Part shown: piece by piece, positions 1 through 7,591 of the stretch | Layout: every line of letters begins with the position of its first letter | How positions within the stretch are numbered: the stretch's first letter is position 1 | Origin: UBA6544 sp049601975 | GTDB taxonomy: Bacteria > Pseudomonadota > Alphaproteobacteria > UBA8366 | NCBI GenBank assembly: GCA_049601975.1 | Contig: JBMYRC010000048.1 | Coordinates: 1 to 27,280, forward strand | Length of the DNA: 27,280 nt | Direction of reading: 5' to 3' | The notes under the pieces: generated by a model | The model's database searches: none | What the model was told of the DNA's origin: nothing | The model's input: the letters and a program-made list of their open reading frames with translations, nothing else | Program-made: the position numbers and the translations under genes

Positions 1-123
1 CCCCGCGATCTGGTGATGTGGGACAATCGCTGTCTGATGCATTGTGCTTCGACCGAGTTCGATATGAAGAACGAGCGACGGCTTCTTCATCGCACCGTCT
101 TGAGCGGTACCGTCCCCGTATAA
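1..123 (+). CDS. TauD/TfdA-family dioxygenase, C-terminal fragment
   Basis: Frame 1 is open from the first base to a TAA at 121-123 and encodes the last 40 residues of a larger protein whose start lies outside the window. The peptide contains WDNRCLMHCAS followed by RRLLHRTVLSG. This matches the C-terminal part of Fe(II)/2-oxoglutarate dioxygenases of the TauD/TfdA family, in which the distal iron-binding histidine lies in a WDNR-x-x-x-H segment and a downstream arginine binds 2-oxoglutarate. The family is known to hydroxylate sulfonates, phenoxyacetates and related small acids; the substrate here cannot be told. The next gene on the same strand is an MFS transporter 75 bases downstream, which may share the transcript. 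Confidence 0.82.
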   Translation, partial: PRDLVMWDNRCLMHCASTEFDMKNERRLLHRTVLSGTVPV

Positions 124-198
124 AAGAAATGGTGCCGACGGCATTAAGGGACGCTATGGCAATAAATATCGCCTTCCACTACGCTGGCAGATATCATC

Positions 199-1428
199 AT
201 GTCCGCGCTCCGCTCATCAGCCGTCTTCCTCATCGCAACCGTCTGCAGCGCCCAGGCGTTTACGCAGATCGGCTCCTTTACGTTTTCCGCATTGCTGCCG
301 ACTTTCTTCGAGGAATGGGGTATCAGCCATACGGAGGCCGGTTGGCTTTCCGGCGTTATCTTCCTGGCTTACGCCCTCTCGGTGCCGTTCATTCTGCCGA
401 TCACCGATCGAGTGGACCCTCGGCGGGTTTATATCTGTTTTGTCTCGCTCACCTGCCTCTCCCATCTCGGCATGGCCTATATTGCCGACGGATTTTGGAG
501 CGGCATGCTCTTCCGCATTTTGGCCGGAATCGGTTGGGGTGGCACCTATATGGTTGGCCTCAAGGCCCTCGCTGATTTAATCGAAGGACCGAAGCAATCA
601 CGTGCCGTCGCCTTTCATGCGGGCAGCATCGGCATGGGCGGGTCGCTGTCCTTCGTCATCGCCGGATGGACAGCTGAACACTTAGACTGGCACGCGGCCT
701 TCACCATCTCTGCCATGGGCAGTTTTCTTGCCTTGATCATCATGATCGCATTCGTGCCGTCGCGCACCCCACCGCCACGGGAAGATAAAACCCACCCGTT
801 CGATTTCCTGCCGGTCTTTAAGAACAAATCCGTCATGGCCTATGCCATCGGTTACTGCGTCCATACCTGGGAAATGTTCACCCTGCGATCCTGGGTCGTC
901 GCCTTCCTTGTGTTTACCGCCGCGCAAGGAGACGAGCCGAATTTCTTCATTCCAACCGTCATCGCCATGATGATGGAACTTATCGGCACAACGACCAGCA
1001 TCGTCGGCAACGAAGTCGCGATCCGGATCGGCCGACGCCGTTGGATTTTTATGATAATGACCGTTTCAATGGCATTTTCGCTCGCCATCGGCTTCACCTC
1101 GGGTCTCGGATACGGTGTCGCGGCACTGGTCTGTCTGATTTACAACGCGATCATCTATGCGGATTCATCGTCTTTAACCGCGGGGACCGTCGGCAGCGCG
1201 GAGCCGGGTCGTCGCGGCGCCACTCTCGCGATCCACGCCATGCTGGGTTATGGCGGCGGTTTCGTCGGACCGCTGACACTCGGCATACTACTCGATACAC
1301 TTGGCGGAGAAACCGTGTTGAATTGGGGTATCGCCTTCGGTCATATTGCCGTCGTGATGATGATCGGCCCCATCGCGCTCCGTATCCTCAAGCCGAAAGA
1401 ACTACCCGGCGACCGGCCCAACGGCTGA
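199..1428 (+). CDS. MFS transporter
   Basis: This encodes 409 residues, a normal length for a 12-helix major facilitator permease. Hydrophobic segments alternate with short loops throughout. The loop between helices 2 and 3 carries DRVDPRRVY, a recognisable form of the MFS motif A, and a glycine-rich segment (ILAGIGWGGTY) follows in helix 4. The N-terminus reads directly into the first helix. The ATG at 199 has no strong ribosome binding site, so the start is less certain than the frame; the ATG at 156 is in another frame. The protein should sit in the inner membrane and move a small solute by secondary transport. The partial dioxygenase upstream suggests an organic acid, but the substrate is not visible. 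It ends 8 bases from the convergent LysR gene. Confidence 0.88.
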   Translation: MSALRSSAVFLIATVCSAQAFTQIGSFTFSALLPTFFEEWGISHTEAGWLSGVIFLAYALSVPFILPITDRVDPRRVYICFVSLTCLSHLGMAYIADGFWSGMLFRILAGIGWGGTYMVGLKALADLIEGPKQSRAVAFHAGSIGMGGSLSFVIAGWTAEHLDWHAAFTISAMGSFLALIIMIAFVPSRTPPPREDKTHPFDFLPVFKNKSVMAYAIGYCVHTWEMFTLRSWVVAFLVFTAAQGDEPNFFIPTVIAMMMELIGTTTSIVGNEVAIRIGRRRWIFMIMTVSMAFSLAIGFTSGLGYGVAALVCLIYNAIIYADSSSLTAGTVGSAEPGRRGATLAIHAMLGYGGGFVGPLTLGILLDTLGGETVLNWGIAFGHIAVVMMIGPIALRILKPKELPGDRPNG

Positions 1429-1436
1429 CCCGCCGT

Positions 1437-2342
1437 TCAATCTTCGGCGAACTCGCGGAACAGCCAATCCCTGAATGTTCTGACCTTCGATTGATCCAAG
1501 GCGTCCGGTTGATAGACGGCGTAGTAAGCCATTTCTTCCGGCACCACAGAATCAAACAAACAAACCAACCGCCCCGCCTTAAGATCGTCGATGGCAAGTG
1601 CGGTCTTACCAATCGCGACACCTGCGCCGGCAACGGCCGCATTGAGCACATCCGCCGACGCCCCAAACCGTAGACCTAGTGACGCGTCGACGCCCTCCAC
1701 TCCGTGATCGTGCAACCAGCGGTCCCAATCATAGCTGGCATCGTCCGCTTCAGACGGGCCGGTGTCGTGCAGCAAGGTGAAATGGCGAAGGTCCGATGGT
1801 TCCTCTAAAGGTTGGCGGCCCTTTAGCAGTAGCGGACTGCACATCGGCGCCACGAAGTTGGACGCTAACCGCTCCGCCACGAGGCCCGGATAATCGCCAT
1901 ACCCATTATGGATTGCGATATCGACATCCTCACGCCGGAAGCTTGGCAATTCCACATCGGAGGAGAGCCGTACATCGATCTCCGGATACGTCACTTTGAA
2001 AGCGCCAAGGCGTGGCACCAGCCATTTCATCGCCACTGAAGGAGGGACCGACACCGTCAGCGCGGTCGAGCGAAACCGTGTCTCAAGCCCGTCCACCGCT
2101 TGCTCGAAGGCGGCCAATCCAGAACGAACCCCCGGCAACATCAATTCGCCTGCCGCCGTTAACGATAGCCCTCGGTGCATTCGATGGAACAACACGACAC
2201 CCAAATGTGCTTCCAAATCCTTGATCTGGTGACTGACCGCCGACGGGGTTACGTTCAATTCATCGGCGTCATGACTGAAATTCAACCGACGTGCGGCAAC
2301 CTCGAATGTACGCAAGGCGTTGAGCCGCGGAAGACGGGACAT
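1437..2342 (-). CDS. LysR-family transcriptional regulator
   Basis: This encodes 301 residues, typical for LysR regulators. The N-terminal winged helix-turn-helix (about residues 1-65) contains LNALRTFEVAARRLNF and VTPSAVSHQIKDLE, the classic recognition helix, followed by the LFHR wing. The remainder is a type 2 periplasmic-binding-fold effector domain. The sequence style is closest to the GcvA-like branch. The gene is divergent from the EamA/DMT permease at 2509, and a perfect dyad lies 12-30 bases upstream of its start. The simplest inference is that it autoregulates and controls that permease. It is convergent with the MFS gene. The effector is unknown. Confidence 0.92.
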   Translation of the reverse strand: MSRLPRLNALRTFEVAARRLNFSHDADELNVTPSAVSHQIKDLEAHLGVVLFHRMHRGLSLTAAGELMLPGVRSGLAAFEQAVDGLETRFRSTALTVSVPPSVAMKWLVPRLGAFKVTYPEIDVRLSSDVELPSFRREDVDIAIHNGYGDYPGLVAERLASNFVAPMCSPLLLKGRQPLEEPSDLRHFTLLHDTGPSEADDASYDWDRWLHDHGVEGVDASLGLRFGASADVLNAAVAGAGVAIGKTALAIDDLKAGRLVCLFDSVVPEEMAYYAVYQPDALDQSKVRTFRDWLFREFAED

Positions 2343-2353
2343 GGCGCACGTTC

Positions 2354-2372
2354 CTGTGAATTAAACTCACAG
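2354..2372. promoter_or_regulatory. Candidate LysR binding dyad
   Basis: CTGTGA-N7-TCACAG is a perfect 6-base inverted repeat with an AT-rich centre. It contains the T-N11-A arrangement known for LysR boxes. It sits between the divergent LysR gene (start 2342) and the permease gene (start 2509), where an autoregulatory LysR operator is expected. Binding is inferred, not shown. Confidence 0.5.
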
Positions 2373-2508
2373 CAATTGTGAAGGATTATCTTTTGCCAGA
2401 CCAGTGGATCGGCGGTATTTCCTAAATTACGACCGGACTGCCAATTTTAGCAGTATTCAACTCAATCTACCCATTCAATGTCCTGAATGGCATTCCGAGG
2501 TTCCGCCG

Positions 2509-3426
2509 ATGATCGTCTTGCCCTGGCTTTGGATACCGATCACGATCTTCGCCGCTTTCGTTCAAAACATTCGTTCGGCGGCGCAGAAGCATCTGACATC
2601 GGAATTGACGACCATTTCCGTGACCATGGTACGGTTTTTGTTCGGGCTTCCGTTCGGGCTTCTCTACGTCTGGTTCCTGCACAATCGCACAACCGAAAGC
2701 TTTCCCGAGATCAGCGGAAGTTTCTGGGCTTTAACGGCGGTTGCCGGAGCGTCGCAGATCATCGCGACCGCCCTCCTCGTCTATCTGTTCTCGCTGCGAA
2801 ATTTCGCGGTTGGTACTGCCTATGCCAGAACCGAAGCAATCCTAACCGCTATTCTCGGCGTTCTCTTCTTTGGAGAAACCATCGTCCTCTATGGCTGGGG
2901 GGCGATCCTGATCTGCGTCGCCGGTGTCATTCTCATCACCGTTGCCAAGACCGGATTGAAGGGGGGACAGTTGATAAGCCTATTCTTCGACAAGGCGGCA
3001 TGGATTGGCGTCACGGCCGGGCTCTTCTTCGCAATGGCGTCGCTCACGATGCGGAAAGCCAGCCTCATCTTAGGGGTCGAAGATTTCCTGTATCGCGCCG
3101 GTCTCACCATGATCTTCATGCTGAGCATGCAAACCGTGATCATGTGCCTCTACGTTGCGGTCACGAATCCAGGGCAATACCGGATCATTTGGCAAAATTG
3201 GAAAGTCTGTCTGTTGGTGGGGATCACCAGCGTGATGGGAACAATCGGTTGGGCGACGGCCTTTACTTTGGAACAGGCCGCTTACGTCAAATCCCTGGCG
3301 CAGGTGGAATTCATTTTCACCTTGGCCGTCTCATACTGGTTCTTCAAGGAACGCAGCACACCGAAGGAACTCTGCGGCATCGCTCTGGTCGCCATCGGAA
3401 TCGTATTGCTGGTGATATTCGGTTAA
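2509..3426 (+). CDS. EamA/DMT-family permease
   Basis: This is a 305-residue protein made almost wholly of about ten hydrophobic segments, consistent with two tandem EamA repeats of the drug/metabolite transporter superfamily. Features include YARTEAILTAILGVLFFGE at the end of the first repeat and a matching AYVKSLAQVEFIFTLAVSY in the second. The chosen ATG at 2509 has GAGG eight bases upstream. The open frame extends to a GTG at 2404, but the extra 35 residues are polar and not membrane-like. The protein is expected in the inner membrane, exporting or importing a small metabolite. Its stop overlaps the stop of the convergent SCO gene through a shared TTAA. The LysR gene upstream is the likely regulator. 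Confidence 0.88.
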   Translation: MIVLPWLWIPITIFAAFVQNIRSAAQKHLTSELTTISVTMVRFLFGLPFGLLYVWFLHNRTTESFPEISGSFWALTAVAGASQIIATALLVYLFSLRNFAVGTAYARTEAILTAILGVLFFGETIVLYGWGAILICVAGVILITVAKTGLKGGQLISLFFDKAAWIGVTAGLFFAMASLTMRKASLILGVEDFLYRAGLTMIFMLSMQTVIMCLYVAVTNPGQYRIIWQNWKVCLLVGITSVMGTIGWATAFTLEQAAYVKSLAQVEFIFTLAVSYWFFKERSTPKELCGIALVAIGIVLLVIFG

Positions 3427-4031
3427 GAGCCCGAATTCGACAAATATTTCCCCAGCACCACCTCCATCTTCTCCGGCGTTGTGTCATGCGGGAACAATGT
3501 GACCAGTTCGCCCTCCGGCCCCATCAGGAACGTGATGGAGCTGTGGTTCATCAGATAGTCTTCGGGTTCCGACCCTTCCGGCACGACCTTGAGGAAATGC
3601 ATTCGATACGCATCCGCCATCGCCTTCGTTTGCAAAGCATCACCCCGCAACCCGACCATATTAGGATGAAAATTCGCAACGTATTCCTTTAACAATTCAC
3701 TTGTGTCGCGCTCGGGGTCGATGGTGACGAATACTGGCGTCACCCGCAACGCGGCTTTCGGGTCCTTTGCCCCAAGCGCGCTCAATGCCGTACCCATGAC
3801 CTGCAGATTGGTGGGGCAAATATCCGGGCAATAGGTATAGCCGAAATAGATCAGCATAAACCGGCCCCGGAAATCTCCATCCGTGACACTATTGCCGTCG
3901 TGGTCTGCCAGACTGAACGGCCCACCGATCTTGAACGAGAACGGAGAATCGGTGGCAGAGGCCGTAATGGGAGAGGATATTAGGAGCAGCGCCCCGAAAA
4001 TCGCCGCTCCCCACCGGCGCGACAAAATCAT
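3423..4031 (-). CDS. SCO1/SenC-family copper/thiol-redox protein
   Basis: This 202-residue protein has a hydrophobic N-terminal segment (about residues 10-25) that should act as a signal peptide or membrane anchor, followed by a thioredoxin-like fold. The CxxxC copper and redox motif is present in YCPDICPTN (C68, C72), and the distal conserved histidine is in NHSSITF (H163). These are the three ligands known from Sco1/PrrC proteins, which deliver copper to the CuA site of cytochrome c oxidase or act as thiol reductants in the periplasm. The start overlaps the stop of the upstream gene by 4 bases (ATGA), so translation is probably coupled to two small exported-protein genes. No oxidase subunit gene is in the window, so the client is open. 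Confidence 0.93.
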   Translation of the reverse strand: MILSRRWGAAIFGALLLISSPITASATDSPFSFKIGGPFSLADHDGNSVTDGDFRGRFMLIYFGYTYCPDICPTNLQVMGTALSALGAKDPKAALRVTPVFVTIDPERDTSELLKEYVANFHPNMVGLRGDALQTKAMADAYRMHFLKVVPEGSEPEDYLMNHSSITFLMGPEGELVTLFPHDTTPEKMEVVLGKYLSNSGS

Positions 4032-4560
4032 TCTTTCGGCGGCTTCATTCCCGGCACGCCCAGGACGCCGTCTTTAGCGATAAATGCCTGGACCGTTTTA
4101 TCTTCCCAGATCCAACCACCGCCGTCTTCGCCGCCATTTCGCTTCGACCAATTGCGAGTAGACCAATTCGCCCGGCTCCATTTCCCGTCCGGTGCCAAGT
4201 GCTTGAATTGTAATTGAAAGATCTTCATTTTGGCATTGTGAATCTCGAGCCCATCAGCGGTGATTTTCTTGCCGCAATACTCGATTAAATCATCAACCGC
4301 GCCCGCAAACGGATCGTTGTCCTTAACCACCGGCCACAAAGTTCCATCGTCTTTCAGCAGCCCCAACTGGCGTTTACCGCCACCGCAATTGGCCGGGCAA
4401 TCGCAGCTGAGCTCGCACAGGATATCGACAACCTTAGCGTCGTACCGGACTTCTTTTTCGTCTTCGATTCCCCACTCATCGGCGGCTTGCGCTAGTGAAG
4501 AAACGCGGACAGCACCGCAATTGCGCCCACCGTCGCGATCAGTTTCAGAGGACGATTCAT
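4028..4560 (-). pseudogene. Cys-rich exported protein of unknown function, frameshifted in signal peptide
   Basis: The ATG at 4560 overlaps the upstream stop (ATGA) and begins a clear signal peptide, MNRPLKLIATVGAIAVLS, but that frame hits TAG at 4492-4494. The mature part continues in another frame as SLAQAADEWGIEDEKEV and runs open to 4028. Adding one T near 4495-4506 joins them into about 177 residues, ending the signal peptide at AQA-A. The mature domain has C-x3-C-x-C-x3-C (CELSCDCPANC), a lone later cysteine in IEYCGKK, and an Asn/Trp-rich stretch (RANWSTRNWSKRN). I do not recognise a named family. Context with SCO1/SenC suggests a periplasmic metal or thiol role, which is inference. 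The lesion may be a sequence error or a real inactivation. An unbroken reading from an ATG at 4573 exists but lacks a signal peptide. Confidence 0.6.
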
Positions 4561-4982
4561 GGCTGCACCCCATGTTCTTTGTGGGTCAAATTGACGACGC
4601 CTTTATCGTCATGCACTTGCGTCACGATCAAGTACTTCACGCTGTCGCGCTCGTAGAGATCACCTTCGACGCTGACTTCGTGGCTTTGAATTTTGAGGAC
4701 CGATGGGTTGGCAACGTTTTGGGAATCCCCTTCGACTTTCAGGACCATATAGGTGTTGCCATCCTTACCCGCGGTCGAGACCGGGATCCCGCCAACCGCG
4801 CACCAGATCGCGCATCGATGATGTGCCGAGCCCTGGGCATACATGATTTCCGTGATGTAGCACCACGTATCGATGATTTTACCCGTCACCTTGACTCTTT
4901 TCTACGTCGCCGCATCGGCACTGCCGACCAACATCATCACTGCTGCAAGCGCGCCGACCATCATCCCGAAATATCTTCGCAT
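4557..4982 (-). pseudogene. Exported Cys/His-containing protein of unknown function with in-frame amber codon
   Basis: The ATG at 4982 follows a good ribosome binding site (AGAGGA) and starts a convincing signal peptide, MRRYFGMMVGALAAVMM, ending near SADAAT. The next codon is TAG (4902-4904), after which the same frame runs open as KRVKVTGKIIDTWCY to the stop at 4557. With a sense codon there, for example CAG, the protein would be 141 residues. The mature domain looks like a small beta-rich fold and carries TWCYITEIM and AHHRCAIWCAVGG, giving three cysteines and two histidines that could bind metal. I do not know a named family. The GTG at 4889 would give a 110-residue protein without export signal. 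It is the first gene of the operon leading to the SCO protein. Confidence 0.6.
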
Positions 4983-5050
4983 CCACCGTTCCTCTCATTC
5001 CTACCAATAGCGACGAAGTCTATCCGCACGAGGCCCGCACATGCAGTCAC

Positions 5051-5062
5051 ATTAACGTTAAT
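5051..5062. promoter_or_regulatory. Palindrome in the promoter region of the SCO operon
   Basis: ATTAACGTTAAT is a perfect 12-base palindrome in an AT-rich patch inside a GC-rich genome. It lies about 70 bases upstream of the first gene of the SCO operon (start 4982, minus strand), with the convergent-side sugar isomerase gene ending at 5103. An operator or promoter element is plausible; a chance palindrome is not excluded. Confidence 0.3.
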
Positions 5063-5102
5063 TAAAGTTTACTTATATTCTCGAGCCGATTCCGTGAGCC
5101 CG

Positions 5103-5930
5103 TTAGTGAGCATCTACACCGGCCATGACAGCGCGTTCCGTCAGATAATCTCGCGCATCGTTCATATCTTCCAGACTGCCGAACGCGTTCATGTAATGAC
5201 CTTTAAAACCGCTGGCTTCGATGCGTTCGAACATATGCCCGAAATCAACATTGCCTTCACCTGGCTTCATGTGGATTTCGTAATCGCCGGTGCAGTCCGC
5301 GATCCGCACTTCCCCGAGGCGGCTCATGTCCAGCCCATCGATAAATCCGTCGATTCCATCGGGCACGAGATGCGCGTGATTGACCGTGAAAGACCATTTT
5401 AAATTGGGCGAGGTCAGCCGTTCGAAATAGTATTGGGCTTCTTCCACTGTATGAGCGAGATAGTGGACTTCGGCCAAATCCGGCTCCCAATTCATATTCT
5501 CCAGAAACAGCGTCGCGCCAACTTCCTCCGCGTAGGCCGAAGCCTTGGCGATATGATCGACCGCCGCTTCCATGCGCTCTTCCTTATCGCCGAAATGATG
5601 CCCTGGATGCACCACGACCCATTCCGCTTTCAGCCGCACGGCGACATCGATATAGGCTTTGAGATAGTCGTCAACGGCTTCCGACAGAAAGGGCGAATAC
5701 TCGGCGATATTGACGCCGGAGAGCGTGTGCAGGCCGAGATGAATACCCGCCGCCGCCGCGGCTTCGCGAATGGCATCGCATCTTACAGCATCGAAGGTAG
5801 TGAGACCGTTCGGCGTAATATCAAGCTGCGCATCGATATATTTGACCTCGCGCTTCGCGGCCCAAGCGACACCTTCTTCCAATGACACCCGGCGCCCCAA
5901 ATCAACACCGATCCTATCCTTCAAATTCAT
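5103..5930 (-). CDS. Sugar phosphate isomerase/epimerase-like TIM-barrel protein
   Basis: This encodes 275 residues, the usual length for the xylose isomerase-like TIM barrel (AP endonuclease family 2) group. Likely metal ligands and strand ends are visible: VVVHPGHH (H108), LFLENMNW (E144), VNHAH (H185, H187), RIADCTGDYEIH (D212, H220), and a late KPGEGNVDFGHMF segment characteristic of these isomerases. The ATG at 5930 has AGAGGG close upstream; a longer open frame to 6089 is not protein-like and overlaps the divergent promoter. Such proteins isomerise or epimerise sugars, inosose-type cyclitols or hydroxypyruvate, or act as hydrolases; the substrate is unknown. It is divergent from a GST gene across a 145-base gap that holds an inverted repeat. 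Confidence 0.88.
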   Translation of the reverse strand: MNLKDRIGVDLGRRVSLEEGVAWAAKREVKYIDAQLDITPNGLTTFDAVRCDAIREAAAAAGIHLGLHTLSGVNIAEYSPFLSEAVDDYLKAYIDVAVRLKAEWVVVHPGHHFGDKEERMEAAVDHIAKASAYAEEVGATLFLENMNWEPDLAEVHYLAHTVEEAQYYFERLTSPNLKWSFTVNHAHLVPDGIDGFIDGLDMSRLGEVRIADCTGDYEIHMKPGEGNVDFGHMFERIEASGFKGHYMNAFGSLEDMNDARDYLTERAVMAGVDAH

Positions 5931-5989
5931 ATCGCCCGCCCTCTGCTTGATGATCTCCCATGATGCGATTCCCGGCCGGTGGTGGCAAA

Positions 5990-6010
5990 TGCGCAAACGG
6001 GGTTTGCACA
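5990..6010. promoter_or_regulatory. Inverted repeat between divergent isomerase and GST genes
   Basis: TGCGCAAAC-GGG-GTTTGCACA forms a 9-3-9 inverted repeat with one mismatch. It lies midway between the divergent starts at 5930 (isomerase-like) and 6076 (GST). Position, length and symmetry fit a dimeric repressor operator serving both genes. No candidate regulator gene is adjacent. Confidence 0.4.
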
Positions 6011-6075
6011 ATTCAGCAATCACAAAAGAAGTACCTTTGAGATAGGCATTGGGGCCCACAACAGAGGAATGCGTT

Positions 6076-6738
6076 ATGCCCAATCTCACCTTGATCAGTC
6101 ACAACCTTTGCCCCTACGTCCAACGCGCGCGTATCGTGCTCGACGAAAAGTCCATTCCCCATGAACGCCGTTACATCGATCTTGCCGACAAGCCTGATTG
6201 GTTTCTCGAGATATCCCCGTTGGGAAAGGTGCGGTTACTAAAAATTGACGGCGCGGTGATTTTTGAATCAGCGGTCATTTGCGAATATCTGGACGAGATC
6301 ACGCCCGGCTCTCTGCATACAGACGACCCATTGCAAAAGGCACGTCACCGCGCCTGGATTGAGTTTGCCTCTAACATTCTCAACGATATCGCTGGATTTT
6401 ATAACGCCGCTGACTCGGGCGCATTCCGTCAAAAGCAAGATAAACTGTCCACTCCTTTCGAGTGGTTCGAGCAACAATTGGACGCATCGCCCCATTTCGA
6501 CGGCGCAAATTTCTCCATGGTCGATGCAGCCTTCGGGCCGGTGTTTCGATATTTCGACACTTTCGAGGCGTCATGCGAGCTCGATCTATTATCTCGGTTC
6601 GCGAATGTCGGTGGGTGGCGTCGCGCCCTCTCCGGTCGCGCGTCCGTGATCGCAGCCGTCGACGACGAGTATCCCGAACGGCTGGCGACATTTCTCGCCA
6701 ATCGGAATGACCATATATCCGAAATGATCGGCCGTTAG
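6076..6738 (+). CDS. Glutathione S-transferase family protein
   Basis: This 220-residue protein has the length and two-domain layout of cytosolic GSTs. The N-terminal thioredoxin-like domain begins LTLISHNLCPYVQRARIVL, with C12 in a CPY motif as in omega- and glutaredoxin-like GSTs. It continues with the cis-Pro region (KVRLLKID) and the glutathione-contacting ESAVICEYLDE. A helical C-terminal domain follows. The chosen start at 6076 has AGAGGA eight bases upstream; a start at 6049 adds nine unlike residues. A cysteine at this place usually means thiol transferase, dehydroascorbate reductase or glutathionyl-substrate reductase activity rather than plain conjugation. It is 4 bases from the convergent hydrolase gene. 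Confidence 0.9.
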   Translation: MPNLTLISHNLCPYVQRARIVLDEKSIPHERRYIDLADKPDWFLEISPLGKVRLLKIDGAVIFESAVICEYLDEITPGSLHTDDPLQKARHRAWIEFASNILNDIAGFYNAADSGAFRQKQDKLSTPFEWFEQQLDASPHFDGANFSMVDAAFGPVFRYFDTFEASCELDLLSRFANVGGWRRALSGRASVIAAVDDEYPERLATFLANRNDHISEMIGR

Positions 6739-6742
6739 AGCC

Positions 6743-7591
6743 TCAGCCGAGCATTTCCAGGAGCATGCCGTTTACCTGGTCAGGAGCCTCATACATTACC
6801 CAATGACCGACATCCTTCAGAACCCGGAAATCGATATCTGGAAGGTAATCCCGCAGGATCGCTTCCCGTGCCGGCACATCGCCGAGGGAGTAAACATCCT
6901 CGACACCCCAAATGCCGTAAAATCGCGCGGTACAGTCGGGAAGTGCCCGGAGCAGAATATCGCTTTCAGGAACGCCCTTGGCCCGGATGCGGGTCCGCGA
7001 CGTATTCTCGTCTTGGAGACGAAGCGATAACTCGTCGACGACCGCTTCGTCGTGGAACATGACGCCGCCGAGATTGTTCCGATGGACGGCTTTCCGCGTC
7101 GGCCAATCCATGGCGCGCGACAACCGTTGCATCGGCCGTTTATAGAGCACCGGTGCATCGATCCCCATACCGCCGGCGCCGATCAATACGACCTTGCCTA
7201 CACGGCCGCTGTGTAACGCCGCCATGTGACCCGCGTGGATACCACCGTAGGAGAAGCCGACAATATCGTAGTCGACATTCTTCCCAATGAGTTTGTCGAT
7301 GTCGGCAGTCATAATAACGGCGCTGTCGACGACAACGTCATCGAGCGGCGGGAACCCAGAATCGCCGTATCCCGGCATATCCGGCACCAATACGCGATAG
7401 CGCGCGGCTAAGACATCGATGTTCCGGATAAAATGCGTCCACGACCCCCAATCGCCGTGCAGTAGGACGATCGGCGGGCCATCGCCCCAGCAGCGCCAAA
7501 CGGTGTGGGTGCTAGCGTCTTCGGCGACCGGAAGATTGATCCGCTCGCAAGAGGCCTCCAGGCGCTCGTAAATATCGTAGGTGCCGCTCAA
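6743..7591 (-). CDS. Alpha/beta hydrolase
   Basis: This is a 282-residue alpha/beta hydrolase. It shows the oxyanion-side HGDWGSW motif (about residue 45), the DMPGYGDSG strand, the nucleophile elbow GFSYGG (S114), and a C-terminal GHWVMYEAPD supplying the catalytic histidine. The TTG at 7589-7591 overlaps the upstream DUF1330 stop by four bases (TTGA) and has GAGGG just before it. Residues upstream of it belong to the overlapping DUF1330 frame, so I choose the TTG start. Translational coupling with the DUF1330 protein is likely. Enzymes of this type hydrolyse esters, lactones or C-C bonds in catabolic pathways; the substrate is unknown. Confidence 0.85.
   Translation of the reverse strand: MSGTYDIYERLEASCERINLPVAEDASTHTVWRCWGDGPPIVLLHGDWGSWTHFIRNIDVLAARYRVLVPDMPGYGDSGFPPLDDVVVDSAVIMTADIDKLIGKNVDYDIVGFSYGGIHAGHMAALHSGRVGKVVLIGAGGMGIDAPVLYKRPMQRLSRAMDWPTRKAVHRNNLGGVMFHDEAVVDELSLRLQDENTSRTRIRAKGVPESDILLRALPDCTARFYGIWGVEDVYSLGDVPAREAILRDYLPDIDFRVLKDVGHWVMYEAPDQVNGMLLEMLG

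Noticed and set aside
2487..3692. A 401-codon plus-strand frame overlapping the EamA permease and SCO gene
   Set aside because: It is rich in Arg and His, has no recognisable motif and overlaps two well-supported genes in other frames.
4902..4904. Amber codon read as pyrrolysine or as programmed readthrough
   Set aside because: No pyrrolysine genes or readthrough context are visible, and the codon lies at a cleavage region where a modified residue would have no clear role; a C-to-T change from CAG or a sequence error is simpler.
4260..5402. A 380-codon plus-strand frame opposite the SCO partner genes and the isomerase
   Set aside because: No motif or ribosome binding site; the minus-strand genes have signal peptides, ribosome binding sites and operon overlaps.
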